Shown here: piece after piece, positions 43,297 to 52,215 of the stretch
How positions within the stretch are numbered: position 1 is the first letter of the stretch
How the letters are laid out: each line of letters starts with the position of its first letter
NCBI GenBank assembly: GCA_022841825.1
Contig: JALHQT010000003.1
Span: forward strand, 248,001 to 312,000
DNA from: Anaerolineae bacterium
GTDB taxonomy: Bacteria; Chloroflexota; Anaerolineae; Aggregatilineales; Phototrophicaceae
Length of the DNA: 64,000 nucleotides
Direction of reading: 5' to 3'
Position numbers and translations under genes: made by a program
Notes under the pieces: generated by a model
What the model saw: only the letters and a program-made list of their open reading frames with translations
Told to the model about the DNA's origin: nothing
Database searches by the model: none

Positions 43297-46131
43297 ATGG
43301 AAATGCGCGATGTTGATGATGTCTTTGTGGAGAACACCATGTTCCTTGAAGATTCATTGGATACGAAGGGCGGCGTCACGCGCTGGCTGTCCGGCGGGCT
43401 GATCACCTCGCCGCTCGACCTCGAAAAGACGATGGCTCCCGACGCGCCCGCCTGGGGTGACGATGGGCGCTGGGTGCTGAACTACTGGGCGTGGGACGAA
43501 CGCTCCAAGCGGCTGAAGCAGCGCGTGTATGAGAGCCTGACGCCTCCCTCTGAACCTCCGGGCGACATTGCCTGGAAGTACGCCGTCACCGACGAAGACG
43601 GCGTGATCGACTTCAGCGCGTTCAACTTCACGCCGACGCTCATGCAGGGCTGGCTGCGCACGTTCATTCGTGCCGAGGCGGATTGCGTCGTGAAAGCGAT
43701 GCTGCTGACGATTGGTCCTGCGCGCCTGTATGTGAATGGCGTGCTCGTCACACATTTTCATCAGCCGTTCAGCTATGTCGCCATTCAGTACGTACCGGTT
43801 GAACTCCCGCTGCGCGCAGGCATCAATGCTCTCCAACTCCATGGGGAGATGTTGGGCTGGCGCGAGGCACGGCTGGCGCTGGGGCTGCGCTATGTAGATG
43901 TCGCATCTCCCTCTATCTCGACCATGCTTCTGATGCCGGAATTTGCAACAGGTGTCTTTGGTACTGCGCTCACGCCGCGCGCTCAGGCGGAAATTGACGC
44001 CAATATTCAGCGCTGGCGTGATGCTGAGATCGCGCTCTCGCACGTCGAGGTCAGACAGTTCGCCTTTCCGACGCTGCCGGGCAAGGTCTACTACGACGCG
44101 GCAGCACCCGCGTCTGCCGAGTTCGATGTCGAAATCGAGCTGCCGATCCCGGAAAACGTCTTCGCGCAGCTTTCCGCCCTCAAGCGTCCGAAGGTATCGG
44201 CACGCATCCGCCTTGTACCCGGCGGCAGCGCTGACCTGCCGATCCTCCCCGATCTGACGGCGGGCATGAGCGGCATGCCCGGCGAGAACAGCCTGACGCT
44301 GACGATTAAACCTCACCCCCCAGCCCCCTCTCCGTTGACGGAGAGGGGGAGTCGAGCGGAGCGAGACGGGGGTGAGGTTTCTGCCGATGATGAGGCTGTA
44401 GGGACGAGGCATGCCTCGTCCGAGGCTGCGTCTCTCCTCCTCAAGCGCGAGATCTGGGCGGGGCGCAACACTTTCAGCAGCGCGCCCTATGGCGACTATG
44501 AGTCCCGGCGCATCGAGGCGCTGCGCCATCTCGCCGCCATGCCCTACGATGTGCCCGCCGCGCTGGCGGCGCTGGAGATCGGCGCGGTGGATCGTGTGCC
44601 GTCGGAGGCGGTGGCGCTGGCGTGTCACTTTATGGAAAACCGCTACGACTGCGCCGACTTTTACGCCATCGGCTTGCTGGCGCTGCTCTATCGCTACGGC
44701 GATACGCCCGCGCTGGCGGCGGACGACCGCGCGCGCATCGAGCGGGCGTTCCTCGGCTTCAAGTACTGGCTGGATGAGCCGGGCTTGGATGCGATGTGCT
44801 ACTTCACCGAGAATCATCAGATCCTCTTCCATGTCGCAGCGTTTCTGGCGGGGCAGCACTGGCGCGATGCGGTCTTCGCCAACAGCGGGAAGACCGGGCG
44901 TGAACAGATGACGATCAACCGCCCGCGCATCGAGACGTGGATTCTTAATCGCCTGCGCGGCGGCTTCTCCGAATGGGACTCGAACGCCTACATGACGCTC
45001 GACGCCTTCGCCATGCTGGCGCTGGTCGAATTCGCCGAGACGGCGCGCCTGCGCGAGATGGCGACCGCGCTGCTCGACAAGCTGTTCTTCATGCTGGCGT
45101 GCCAGTCGTTCCGGGGCGCGCTGGGCAGCACACACGGGCGCTGCTATGTGTCGGCGCTCAAGTCGGCGCGGGTCGAAAACACGTCGGCGCTGGGGCGGAT
45201 CGCCTGGGGAATGGGCATCTTCAACGGCGAGACGCGCGCGACCGGGCTGCTGGCGACGGCGCGGCGCTACACAGTGCCGGAGGTCATTCAGAAGATCGGC
45301 GCGGACACCGAACGCACGCTGGTGACGCGGGCGCGCTCGTATGGGACGTTCCTGCTCTATTCGGACATGCGTGATGACGCCTGGTCGGTCGATACGCTGA
45401 CGTACCGCACGAGCGAGGTGATGTTGTCGGCGGCGCTCGATTACCGCCCAGGCGAGATGGGCATTCAGGAGCATCTCTGGCAGGCGACGCTGAGTCCGGA
45501 GGCAAACATCTTCACCACCTATCCCGGCAACAGCCAGGAGCATGGCAACGCCCGCCCGAACTTCTGGGCGGGGTCGGCACGGCTGCCGCGCGTGGCGATG
45601 CACGACCGCAGCGTGATCTGCCTCTATCGCCTGGAGCCGGAGGTGGGCTTGGGCATCAGCCATGCCTACTTCCCGACGGCGATGTTCGACGAATGGCACA
45701 TCGACGGGCAGTGGGCGTTCGCGCGGGTCGGCGAGGGCTACGTGGCGCTGTGGGGCGATGGCGACCTTGTGCTGGCGGCGCGCGGTCGTCATGTGGCGCA
45801 GGAGCTGCGCAGCAGTGGAGCGGGCGCGGCGTGGGTCTGCCGCGTCGGGCGGGCGGCGGACGACGGCAGCTTCGGCGATTTCCAGCGCGCGCTCATCGCC
45901 CATCCGCCGACGGCGCAGGGCACGTCCGGACAGTGGGCGACGCCGGAGGGGACGCATCTCGCGTTCGCCTGGGAAGGCGCGCTGCATGTCGATGGCGCGG
46001 CGGTCGTTTGGGCGGACGTGCCGCATTACGACAACGCCTACACGCGCACCGAGGTTGGGGCGGACATGATGACGATTGAATATGCGGGCGAGCGGCTGAT
46101 GCTGGATTTGCGGGCGGGAAGAAGGGGCTGA
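43297..46131 (+). CDS. Large unrecognised protein, probable carbohydrate-active enzyme
   Basis: 944 residues, starting 9 bp after the monooxygenase stop (ATG 43297 or 43303). No signal peptide. The N-terminal about 330 residues look like beta-sandwiches (a sugar-binding or lid domain; LLTIGPARLYVNGVLVTHFH). From about 400 a helical toroid-like domain follows with FTENHQILFHVAAFLAGQ, GGFSEWDSNAYMTLDAFAML and LGSTHGRCYVS, a style seen in polysaccharide lyases and unsaturated glucuronidases. A C-terminal beta domain begins around 800. I cannot name a family. Residues about 338-375 are repeat-encoded (two palindromes inserted in frame). Operon context suggests glycan breakdown. Confidence 0.6.
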   Translation: MEMRDVDDVFVENTMFLEDSLDTKGGVTRWLSGGLITSPLDLEKTMAPDAPAWGDDGRWVLNYWAWDERSKRLKQRVYESLTPPSEPPGDIAWKYAVTDEDGVIDFSAFNFTPTLMQGWLRTFIRAEADCVVKAMLLTIGPARLYVNGVLVTHFHQPFSYVAIQYVPVELPLRAGINALQLHGEMLGWREARLALGLRYVDVASPSISTMLLMPEFATGVFGTALTPRAQAEIDANIQRWRDAEIALSHVEVRQFAFPTLPGKVYYDAAAPASAEFDVEIELPIPENVFAQLSALKRPKVSARIRLVPGGSADLPILPDLTAGMSGMPGENSLTLTIKPHPPAPSPLTERGSRAERDGGEVSADDEAVGTRHASSEAASLLLKREIWAGRNTFSSAPYGDYESRRIEALRHLAAMPYDVPAALAALEIGAVDRVPSEAVALACHFMENRYDCADFYAIGLLALLYRYGDTPALAADDRARIERAFLGFKYWLDEPGLDAMCYFTENHQILFHVAAFLAGQHWRDAVFANSGKTGREQMTINRPRIETWILNRLRGGFSEWDSNAYMTLDAFAMLALVEFAETARLREMATALLDKLFFMLACQSFRGALGSTHGRCYVSALKSARVENTSALGRIAWGMGIFNGETRATGLLATARRYTVPEVIQKIGADTERTLVTRARSYGTFLLYSDMRDDAWSVDTLTYRTSEVMLSAALDYRPGEMGIQEHLWQATLSPEANIFTTYPGNSQEHGNARPNFWAGSARLPRVAMHDRSVICLYRLEPEVGLGISHAYFPTAMFDEWHIDGQWAFARVGEGYVALWGDGDLVLAARGRHVAQELRSSGAGAAWVCRVGRAADDGSFGDFQRALIAHPPTAQGTSGQWATPEGTHLAFAWEGALHVDGAAVVWADVPHYDNAYTRTEVGADMMTIEYAGERLMLDLRAGRRG
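44308..44380. repeat. CCTCACCCCC palindromic element inserted in frame
   Basis: AAACCTCACCCCCCAGCCCC to GACGGGGGTGAGGTTT with inner arms CCCCCTCTCCGT/ACGGAGAGGGGG-like, inside the 944-residue gene. It is translated as PHPPAPSPLTERGSRAERDG. Confidence 0.85.
44399..44421. repeat. GTAGGGACGAGGC palindrome inserted in the same gene
   Basis: GGACGAGGCATGCCTCGTCC at 44402-44421 is a perfect 20-bp palindrome preceded by GTA. It lies 18 bp after the previous element and is likewise translated. The same palindrome type is found intergenically at about 34428 and, with other stems, nested in GTGCG repeats. Confidence 0.8.
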
Positions 46132-46221
46132 AACCTCACCGTTCTTAACATGCCCATCGCTTGCGCCCTGCTCCCAAACGCGCCATAATCAACCTCATGA
46201 TGACTATTACGAAGTATTGTG

Positions 46222-47562
46222 ATGCTCGGATCTAAAATCGCTTTTGTCTCGATTATACGCACCACGTTTGATGTCCCGCTTGCCGAGCAGATGGCGTCCC
46301 AGGCGCGCGCGCGCCTGGGCGAGATGGGCTATACACTCGTCGGCGATGCCGCGCCGCTGACCACGCTCGAAGACGCCCAGACCCGTGCCGCATCCCTCTC
46401 GGACGAAACTCCTGACCTGCTCGTCATCTTCCAGGCGACCTTTGCCGACAGCCAGTTGACGATGACGCTGGCGCACGCCATCGACGCGCCGATCCTGCTG
46501 TGGGCGGTGCCGGAGGAGCACACGGGCGGTCGCCTGCGCCTCAATTCGTTGTGCGGCATCAACCTCGCCGGGCATGCACTGACCCGCGCGGGCATTCCGT
46601 ATGCCCATGTCTACGGGCTGCCGTCGGACGCCGATGTCGTCGAAGTGGTGCGCGTCCATGCGTTGGCAGGCGCGGTCAGGCGCAAACTGCGGCGCGCGCG
46701 CTTTGGGCGGGTGGGCGAAAACCCGGCGGGGTTCGATACCTGCCTGGTCGATCACGCCGCGCTGCGCGAACGTCTGGGCGTGGAAGTCGTGCAGGTCGAT
46801 TTGCAGCGGGAAATGTTCGCAGGGATGCGTGCCGCCCCGCAGGCGGACATCGAGGCGGTCGGGGCAGGGCTGGCGACGCGGGTCGCCGGGCTGGAGACGA
46901 TGGACGCGGATGCCACGCATGGGACGTTGAGCGCTTATGTCGCGCTCCGGACGCTGGCGAAGGCGCGCGAGCTTCAGGGCTACGCCGTGCGCTGCTGGCC
47001 CGAATTCTTCACCGAGATGGGCTGCGCCGCCTGCGGTGCGATGTCGATGTTGAGCGACGAGCAGATCCCGGCAAGCTGCGAGACAGACGTGAACGGCACG
47101 ATCACGCAGTACATCCTGCAAAGCCTGAGCGGCGAAGCCGCCTTCGGCACCGATGTCGTTTCGGTCGATCATCTGGCGGATGCATTGGTCGTCTGGCACT
47201 GCGGTCTGGCACCGCTGTCGATGGCAGACCCCGACGCGCAGCCCGGCGTGACGATCCACTCCAACCGCAAGCTGCCGCTCCTGATGGAATTCCCGCTCAA
47301 ACCGGGACGTGTGACGGTTGCGCGTCTGAGCGCGGCGACGGGTGAACTGCGGCTCGTGATCGCGGGCGGCGAGATGGTGCGCGGCGACAAGCCGTTCAGC
47401 GGAACCTGCGGCTTCCTGCGTTTCGAGCGCCCGGCGCGCGTTGTTCTGGATACGATACTTTCCGAGGGGTTGGAGCATCACATCTCCCTCACCTATGGCG
47501 ACCATCGCCCCGCGCTGCGGGCACTGGCGCAAATGCTGCGTTTGCCGATACTGGAATTGTGA
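46222..47562 (+). CDS. L-fucose/L-arabinose isomerase-family protein 2
   Basis: 446 residues from ATG 46222. It is a Rossmann-like start (KIAFVSIIRTTFDVPLAEQM) with DLLVIFQATFADSQ and LLWAVPEEHTGGRLRLNSLCG, then a middle domain with CWPEFFTEMGCAACGAMSML and a C-terminal beta domain (GRVTVARLSAATGELRLVI). This is the broad family of fucose-isomerase-like proteins found in sugar operons of Chloroflexota and Firmicutes. It is only remotely similar to the isomerase-like protein at 34492. It lies directly upstream of a MalEFG-type importer, suggesting aldose-ketose conversion of its cargo. Confidence 0.75.
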   Translation: MLGSKIAFVSIIRTTFDVPLAEQMASQARARLGEMGYTLVGDAAPLTTLEDAQTRAASLSDETPDLLVIFQATFADSQLTMTLAHAIDAPILLWAVPEEHTGGRLRLNSLCGINLAGHALTRAGIPYAHVYGLPSDADVVEVVRVHALAGAVRRKLRRARFGRVGENPAGFDTCLVDHAALRERLGVEVVQVDLQREMFAGMRAAPQADIEAVGAGLATRVAGLETMDADATHGTLSAYVALRTLAKARELQGYAVRCWPEFFTEMGCAACGAMSMLSDEQIPASCETDVNGTITQYILQSLSGEAAFGTDVVSVDHLADALVVWHCGLAPLSMADPDAQPGVTIHSNRKLPLLMEFPLKPGRVTVARLSAATGELRLVIAGGEMVRGDKPFSGTCGFLRFERPARVVLDTILSEGLEHHISLTYGDHRPALRALAQMLRLPILEL

Positions 47563-47634
47563 GGAGGGAGACGTTACAAAACCCCTTAACCGTACAGAGT
47601 ATTCGTCAGTCCATAGATTTGAGGAGAATGATCG

Positions 47635-48921
47635 ATGAAACGTTTCGCAATACTGTTTGTCCTGGCGCTCGTGTTGATGGGCGCGTTCGCAGTTCAGGCG
47701 CAGGATGCCGTCGAGCTGCGCATCACCTGGTATGACGATGGCAGCGAAGGCGTCGTCCTGCGCGATCTGCTGGATCGCTTCGAGGCGGAAAATTCTGACA
47801 TCCGCGTCGTGGTCGATACCGTCGCCTATAACACCGTGCTCGAACAGCTCCCGCTTCAGGTGGAAGCGGGTGAAGGTCCCGACATGGCGCGCGTCACCAA
47901 CTTCGACGCTTTCAAGGGCTTCTACCTCGATATGCGTCCGCTGGTTGCCGACGCGGCGTACTGGGAAGCAAGCTTTGCGCCCGCCGTCCTCGCCGCACTG
48001 CGTACTGGCGAAGAGGATGCCGACGCCATCTACGGCTTCCCGAATCAGTTCACCGTGACGGGTCCCTACATCAACCGCACGCTCTTCGAGCAGGCGGGCA
48101 TCGAAGTGCCGAGCGACAGCAGTGACGCCGTGACCTGGGCGGAATGGACTGAGGCAGCGCGCGCGGTCGCAGAGGCGACCGAGACTCAGTATGCCATCGC
48201 CATCGACCGCAGCGGTCATCGCTTTGCGGGTCCCGCCTTCAGCGAAGGCGCGACCTTCTTCAATGAAGACGGCAGCATCACCATCGACACCCCTGGGTTC
48301 CGCTCTTTCGCGGAAACCCTGGTGGGCTGGCACACCGACGCCATCACCCCGGCGGAAGTCTGGATTGGTTCGGGCGGCTCGTATGCAGCAGCAGCCGACT
48401 TCTTCATCAACGGTCAGTTGGTGATGTACATGAGCGGTAGCTGGCAGATCGGTCGCTTCTCGAACGACATCGGCGATACCTTCGACTGGCAGGCAGTCCC
48501 GAACCCGACCGGTGAGGGCGGCAGCACGGGCATGCCCGGCGGTACGATGATGGTCGCTTTCGGCGACACCGAGCATCCGGCAGAAGTCGCCCGCGTCATG
48601 GATTACCTGGCGTCGGTCGATGCGCTCAAGGAATTCAGCGAACGCACGCTCTTCATCCCGGCGCACCTCGGCTTGGGCGAACTCGACTTCCAGACCGATG
48701 TCGCAGCGGCGCAGAACGCACTGCTGACCTTCGCGGCGGAAGTGCCGAAACTGAGCGAGCAGGCGTATGAACTCCAGTTCGGTGGTCAGGCGTTCGCCAT
48801 CAATAACCCGATCCGCGATCGTCTGACGCAGGTGCTGACGGGCGAACTCTCGCTCGACGACGCCATCGCCCGCATCCAGCAGGATGTGGACGACGCGCTG
48901 GCAGCCGCAGCGGCAGGGTAA
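47635..48921 (+). CDS. Carbohydrate ABC importer, MalE-type binding protein
   Basis: 428 residues, GAGGAG before the ATG. The signal peptide is MKRFAILFVLALVLMGAFAV with cleavage near QA-QD. It has the type-II solute-binding fold (SBP family 1): LRITWYDDGSEG, FEAENSDIRVVV, LPLQVEAGEGPDMARV, and the aromatic sugar-stacking region (AVPNPTGEGGSTGMPGG). It delivers an oligo- or monosaccharide to the two permeases that follow. It is unrelated to the binding protein of locus 1. Confidence 0.92.
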   Translation: MKRFAILFVLALVLMGAFAVQAQDAVELRITWYDDGSEGVVLRDLLDRFEAENSDIRVVVDTVAYNTVLEQLPLQVEAGEGPDMARVTNFDAFKGFYLDMRPLVADAAYWEASFAPAVLAALRTGEEDADAIYGFPNQFTVTGPYINRTLFEQAGIEVPSDSSDAVTWAEWTEAARAVAEATETQYAIAIDRSGHRFAGPAFSEGATFFNEDGSITIDTPGFRSFAETLVGWHTDAITPAEVWIGSGGSYAAAADFFINGQLVMYMSGSWQIGRFSNDIGDTFDWQAVPNPTGEGGSTGMPGGTMMVAFGDTEHPAEVARVMDYLASVDALKEFSERTLFIPAHLGLGELDFQTDVAAAQNALLTFAAEVPKLSEQAYELQFGGQAFAINNPIRDRLTQVLTGELSLDDAIARIQQDVDDALAAAAAG

Positions 48922-48935
48922 CCACATCTATCGTG

Positions 48936-48962
48936 TAGGGGCGACCCATGGGTCGCCCCTAC
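48936..48962. repeat. GTAGGGGCGACCC palindrome
   Basis: GTAGGGGCGACCC and GGGTCGCCCCTAC around an AT centre, 15 bp after the binding-protein stop and 19 bp before the first permease gene. A hairpin here could lower permease expression relative to the binding protein. Confidence 0.85.
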
Positions 48963-48981
48963 AATATTCCAGGACATTCCT

Positions 48982-50031
48982 ATGGCAACACCGACCACGT
49001 ATGTACCGGGCAAGCGATCCGGATCGCCGCTCAAGATGATCACCGACCCTTTCGAAAAGTTCTTTTCGGCGATCTATAACGGCATCATCAATGTCGTCGA
49101 TTGGATCATGCATCCGTTGCAGGATCGCGTCGGCGTGCGCGGGATGGCGTATATTTTTGTGCTGCCCAACTTATTGATCTTTGGCATCTTCATCCTGCTG
49201 CCGATGCTGCTCAACTTTTACTACGCCTTCACCGGCAGCACCGAACTTTTTCCACAAAATCGCCCGTTCGTGGGCATGGAAAATCTCAACACGCTTTTTA
49301 CCTGTCAGAACTTTTTGGATCCCAATAGCTGCCGCGAAGACCTGTTCTGGCGCGCGGTGTTCAATACCCTGGGCTATGTGGCACTGCAAGTTGGGACGAT
49401 GGTCGTCCTCGCGCTGATCACGGCGCTGGCGCTCAACGCGCAGATCGTGGCGCGCGGCTTCTTCCGCAGCGTCTTCTTCTACCCCGTGCTGCTTTCCCCC
49501 GTTGTCGTCGCCGTCATCTGGCGCTGGATCTTGCAGCAGGATGGTTTGCTCAACGGCATCATCGTCTCGCTCGGGGGCGAGCGCGTCTCGTTTCTGACCA
49601 ACGCAGGTTGGGCGCAGACGTGGGTGATCGTTATCAGCGTCTGGGCGCAGATGGGCTTCTTCACGCTGATCCTGCTGGCGGGATTGCAGGCGATCCCTGG
49701 CGAATTTTATGAAGCGGCGCAGATCGATGGCGCGAGCCGCTGGCAGTCGTTCTGGCAGGTGACGCTGCCGCTGCTGATGCCGACGATGGTCGTGGTGCTG
49801 GTGCTGGCGCTCATCCGCGCGGTGCAGGTCTTTGACCAGGTGTTCCCGTTCACAGGCGGCGGACCCGGCACGGCGACGCAGTACCTGGTGCAGTACATCT
49901 ACCAGACGGGCTTCTCGAACCAAACGAAGGAATACGGTCTGGCGGCGGCGGCATCGCTGGTGATGGCGATGTTCCTGCTGGTGCTGACGGCGATCCAACT
50001 GCGGATGGGACGGCGCAATGAGGCGGCATAA
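48982..50031 (+). CDS. Carbohydrate ABC importer permease 1 (MalF-type)
   Basis: 349 residues, about six membrane helices after a soluble N-terminal 50 residues. The EAA loop that docks the ATPase is YEAAQIDGASRWQSFWQVTLP. It pairs with the permease at 50200. No ATPase gene of the MalK/MsiK type occurs anywhere in the window, so a shared ATPase encoded elsewhere is expected. Confidence 0.92.
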   Translation: MATPTTYVPGKRSGSPLKMITDPFEKFFSAIYNGIINVVDWIMHPLQDRVGVRGMAYIFVLPNLLIFGIFILLPMLLNFYYAFTGSTELFPQNRPFVGMENLNTLFTCQNFLDPNSCREDLFWRAVFNTLGYVALQVGTMVVLALITALALNAQIVARGFFRSVFFYPVLLSPVVVAVIWRWILQQDGLLNGIIVSLGGERVSFLTNAGWAQTWVIVISVWAQMGFFTLILLAGLQAIPGEFYEAAQIDGASRWQSFWQVTLPLLMPTMVVVLVLALIRAVQVFDQVFPFTGGGPGTATQYLVQYIYQTGFSNQTKEYGLAAAASLVMAMFLLVLTAIQLRMGRRNEAA

Positions 50032-50037
50032 TGAAAT

Positions 50038-50178
50038 GTGCGACGTGCGTGGTGCGCAGTGCGAACATACACGACCTTGTGCGGACGGCATTCGTGCTGT
50101 CCATCCCTTGGCGGACGCCATGAATGGCGTCCCTACAGCCGGCATTCTTGCGCACCACGCACTGCGCACCACGCACTC
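50038..50178. repeat. GTGCG inverted repeat with nested sequence, copy 6
   Basis: Left arm GTGCGACGTGCGTGGTGCGC, right arm GCGCACCACGCACTGCGCAC near 50151-50170, enclosing a GGACGCCATGAATGGCGTCC palindrome. It lies between the two permease genes and ends 21 bp before the second one starts. Confidence 0.8.
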
Positions 50179-50199
50179 AAGTATGGAGAGGCTGCGGTC

Positions 50200-51252
50200 A
50201 TGACCACAGTGCTACGGTTCCTCAGCAACACGCGCGGGCGAAAGCGCCTGCACATCACCGACGCGCTGACGTATCTCTACCTGCTGCTCGGCACGGTCAT
50301 CATGTTCGGTCCCGTGCTGTGGCTGGTCATGTCGTCGTTCAAGCCGCAGGCGGAGCTGGTGCGCTTCCCTCCGCGCTTCCTGCCCTATCGCCAGGAGACG
50401 GTCGTCGTCGAAGGGCATGATGAGCCGCTCCAGTTGTTCAACGTGACACTGGAAGATGGCAGCGTGCGGCAGTTGGCGCAGGTGCGGCGCATCGGCATCG
50501 AGGCGCAGATGATCGACCCGGCGAACCCGGACGAGATCATCCCGGTGAACATCAACGCGCGTACGCCGGTCGAGTCGGTCTACATCGGCTTGGAGAATTA
50601 TACGGAGGGCATCGCCCGCTTCAACTTCTGGCGCTACTTCTTCAACAGCGTGGTCGTCACGGTCGCCGCGACGCTGGTCACGCTGCTGATCAACAGCATG
50701 GCGGCGTTCGCGTTGAGCAAGTATGAGTTTCGCGGGCGCGATGCCGTGCTGCTGATCACGATCAGCACGCTGATGGTGCCGCTGTCTGTCATCCTGATCC
50801 CCGTCTTTCTCGTCATCACCGAGGTCGGCTGGAACAACAACCTGCTCGGCATCATCATCCCGGCGGCGGCGACGCCGACCGGCGTCTTCCTGCTGCGCCA
50901 GTACATGCTGACGATCCCTGACGAGCTGCTCGACTCGGCGCGCATCGACGGCGCGAGCGAGTGGCGCATCTACTTGCAGATCATCCTGCCGCTGGCGCGC
51001 CCGGCGCTGGCGGTGCTGGCGATCTTCTCGGTCATGTGGCGCTGGAACGACTTCCTGTGGCCCCTGATCGTGCTGAGTCGCAGTGAGCTGTTCACGCTGC
51101 AAGTCGGGCTGAATTCGTTTCAGGGCGAGTTGCAGGTGCAGTGGAATCTGATCCTGGCGATGACGGTGCTGACGCTGCTGCCGATCACGCTGGTGTTCGC
51201 CTTTTTGCAGCGGTATATCACGTCGGGCATTGCGACGACGGGGATGAAGTAA
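50200..51252 (+). CDS. Carbohydrate ABC importer permease 2 (MalG-type)
   Basis: 350 residues from ATG 50200 (GGAGAGG upstream); earlier in-frame codons lie in a repeat. Six membrane helices. A large extracytoplasmic insertion after the first helix (about residues 60-140) is a common trait of Chloroflexota-type permeases. The EAA loop is LDSARIDGASEWRIYLQIILPL. Partner of the permease at 48982. Confidence 0.92.
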   Translation: MTTVLRFLSNTRGRKRLHITDALTYLYLLLGTVIMFGPVLWLVMSSFKPQAELVRFPPRFLPYRQETVVVEGHDEPLQLFNVTLEDGSVRQLAQVRRIGIEAQMIDPANPDEIIPVNINARTPVESVYIGLENYTEGIARFNFWRYFFNSVVVTVAATLVTLLINSMAAFALSKYEFRGRDAVLLITISTLMVPLSVILIPVFLVITEVGWNNNLLGIIIPAAATPTGVFLLRQYMLTIPDELLDSARIDGASEWRIYLQIILPLARPALAVLAIFSVMWRWNDFLWPLIVLSRSELFTLQVGLNSFQGELQVQWNLILAMTVLTLLPITLVFAFLQRYITSGIATTGMK

Positions 51253-51261
51253 AGAAAGAAA

Positions 51262-51358
51262 ACCCTCAACCCCCTGCCCCTTCTCCCTCAGGGAGAAGGG
51301 GAGCCAGAGGACTCGTTTTTAGCCCCTCGCCCTGAGGGAGAGGGGTTGGGGTGAGGGC
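51262..51358. repeat. CCTCAACCCC palindromic element, intergenic copy
   Basis: Starts ACCCTCAACCCCCTGCCC and ends GGTTGGGGTGAGGGC, with an inner CCTCAGGGAGAAGGGG hairpin. It lies between the permease and transaldolase genes. Confidence 0.8.
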
Positions 51359-51377
51359 TCGAGGCAGGAGTAGATTC

Positions 51378-52043
51378 ATGAAGTTCTTTCTCGACAGCGC
51401 GATTGTCGATGAGATTCGCGTCGCGCTCGACCTGTGGGACATCGACGGCATCACCACCAACCCGCGCCATGTCCAGGCGTCCGGCAAGCCGTTCCTGGGC
51501 GTCGTACAGGAGATCGGCGCGATGGTCGCGGGCACGGACAAGACGGTCTCGGTGCAGACCAACCCCGCCCATCACAACAACTGGCAGGCGATTGTCGAAG
51601 AGGGGCGGCGGTTGGCTCCGCTCTGCCCCAATTTCGTCATCAAGATGCCTTCAACCGAGCATGGTTTTAAGGCGTGCAGGGTGCTGACCGACGAGGGCAT
51701 CCGCTGCAACCTCACGTTGTGCTTCTCTGCCGTGCAGGGCTTGCAGGCGATGCGGATGGGCGCGCACTACATCTCGCCCTTCATCGGCTGGAAAGAGGGC
51801 AACGGCGAGGATACCGACCAGTTCATCGAAGACCTGGTAGACATCCGCGACAACTTCGACTTCGACACCGAAGTGCTGGTCGCGGCGGTGCGCAATGGGC
51901 GGCAGATCGCGTTTGCGGCGTCGGTCGGCGCGGACATCGTGACGGCAGCATACGCAGTCTATCAGGAGGCGTTCGCGCATCCTTACACCGACCTGGGACT
52001 GCATCGCTTCCAGGAGTTCTGGGATAAGACGCAGTATGAGTGA
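51378..52043 (+). CDS. Transaldolase / fructose-6-phosphate-aldolase-type enzyme
   Basis: 221 residues from ATG 51378 (GGCAGGAG upstream). It has the short transaldolase form: MKFFLDSAIVDEI, GITTNPRHV, Schiff-base Lys89 in NFVIKMPST and GADIVTAAYAVYQEA. Such enzymes either move a three-carbon unit between sugar phosphates or split fructose-6-phosphate to dihydroxyacetone and glyceraldehyde-3-phosphate. In the latter case dhaKL could use the dihydroxyacetone. Within this operon it may process the ketose produced by the isomerase-like protein. Confidence 0.87.
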   Translation: MKFFLDSAIVDEIRVALDLWDIDGITTNPRHVQASGKPFLGVVQEIGAMVAGTDKTVSVQTNPAHHNNWQAIVEEGRRLAPLCPNFVIKMPSTEHGFKACRVLTDEGIRCNLTLCFSAVQGLQAMRMGAHYISPFIGWKEGNGEDTDQFIEDLVDIRDNFDFDTEVLVAAVRNGRQIAFAASVGADIVTAAYAVYQEAFAHPYTDLGLHRFQEFWDKTQYE

Positions 52044-52079
52044 TGCAAGAAGGTGATGAGGGTGTTGGGGCATAGCGGC

Positions 52080-52205
52080 GACGCCTCAGGTTCAAAACCT
52101 GAGGCTGATATCGATTGGTAAGCCCGTAAACGGGCTGTTTCGGCTTTCTTCAGCCCGTTTACGGGCTTTTGCACAGAATAATAGCCCACAGTTTTGAACT
52201 GTGGG
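52080..52205. repeat. Four-hairpin intergenic element, copy 6
   Basis: GCCTCAGGTTCAAAACCTGA (52084), AGCCCGTAAACGGGCT, AGCCCGTTTACGGGCT and GCCCACAGTTTTGAACTGTG (52183). The loops of the two outer hairpins (TTCAAAA and TTTTGAA) are in opposite orientation, as in the other copies. It ends 10 bp before the next start codon. Confidence 0.8.
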
Positions 52206-52215
52206 CGAAAGAAAT

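Noticed and set aside
43354-46026. 890-codon open frame on the minus strand
   Set aside because: It is antisense to the 944-residue gene, rich in Arg/Ala/His as expected from high-GC complementary frames, has no domain-like pattern, and lies opposite a well-structured gene in an operon.
46207-48927. 906-codon open frame on the minus strand
   Set aside because: Antisense across two confident genes (isomerase-like and binding protein); same compositional shadow effect.
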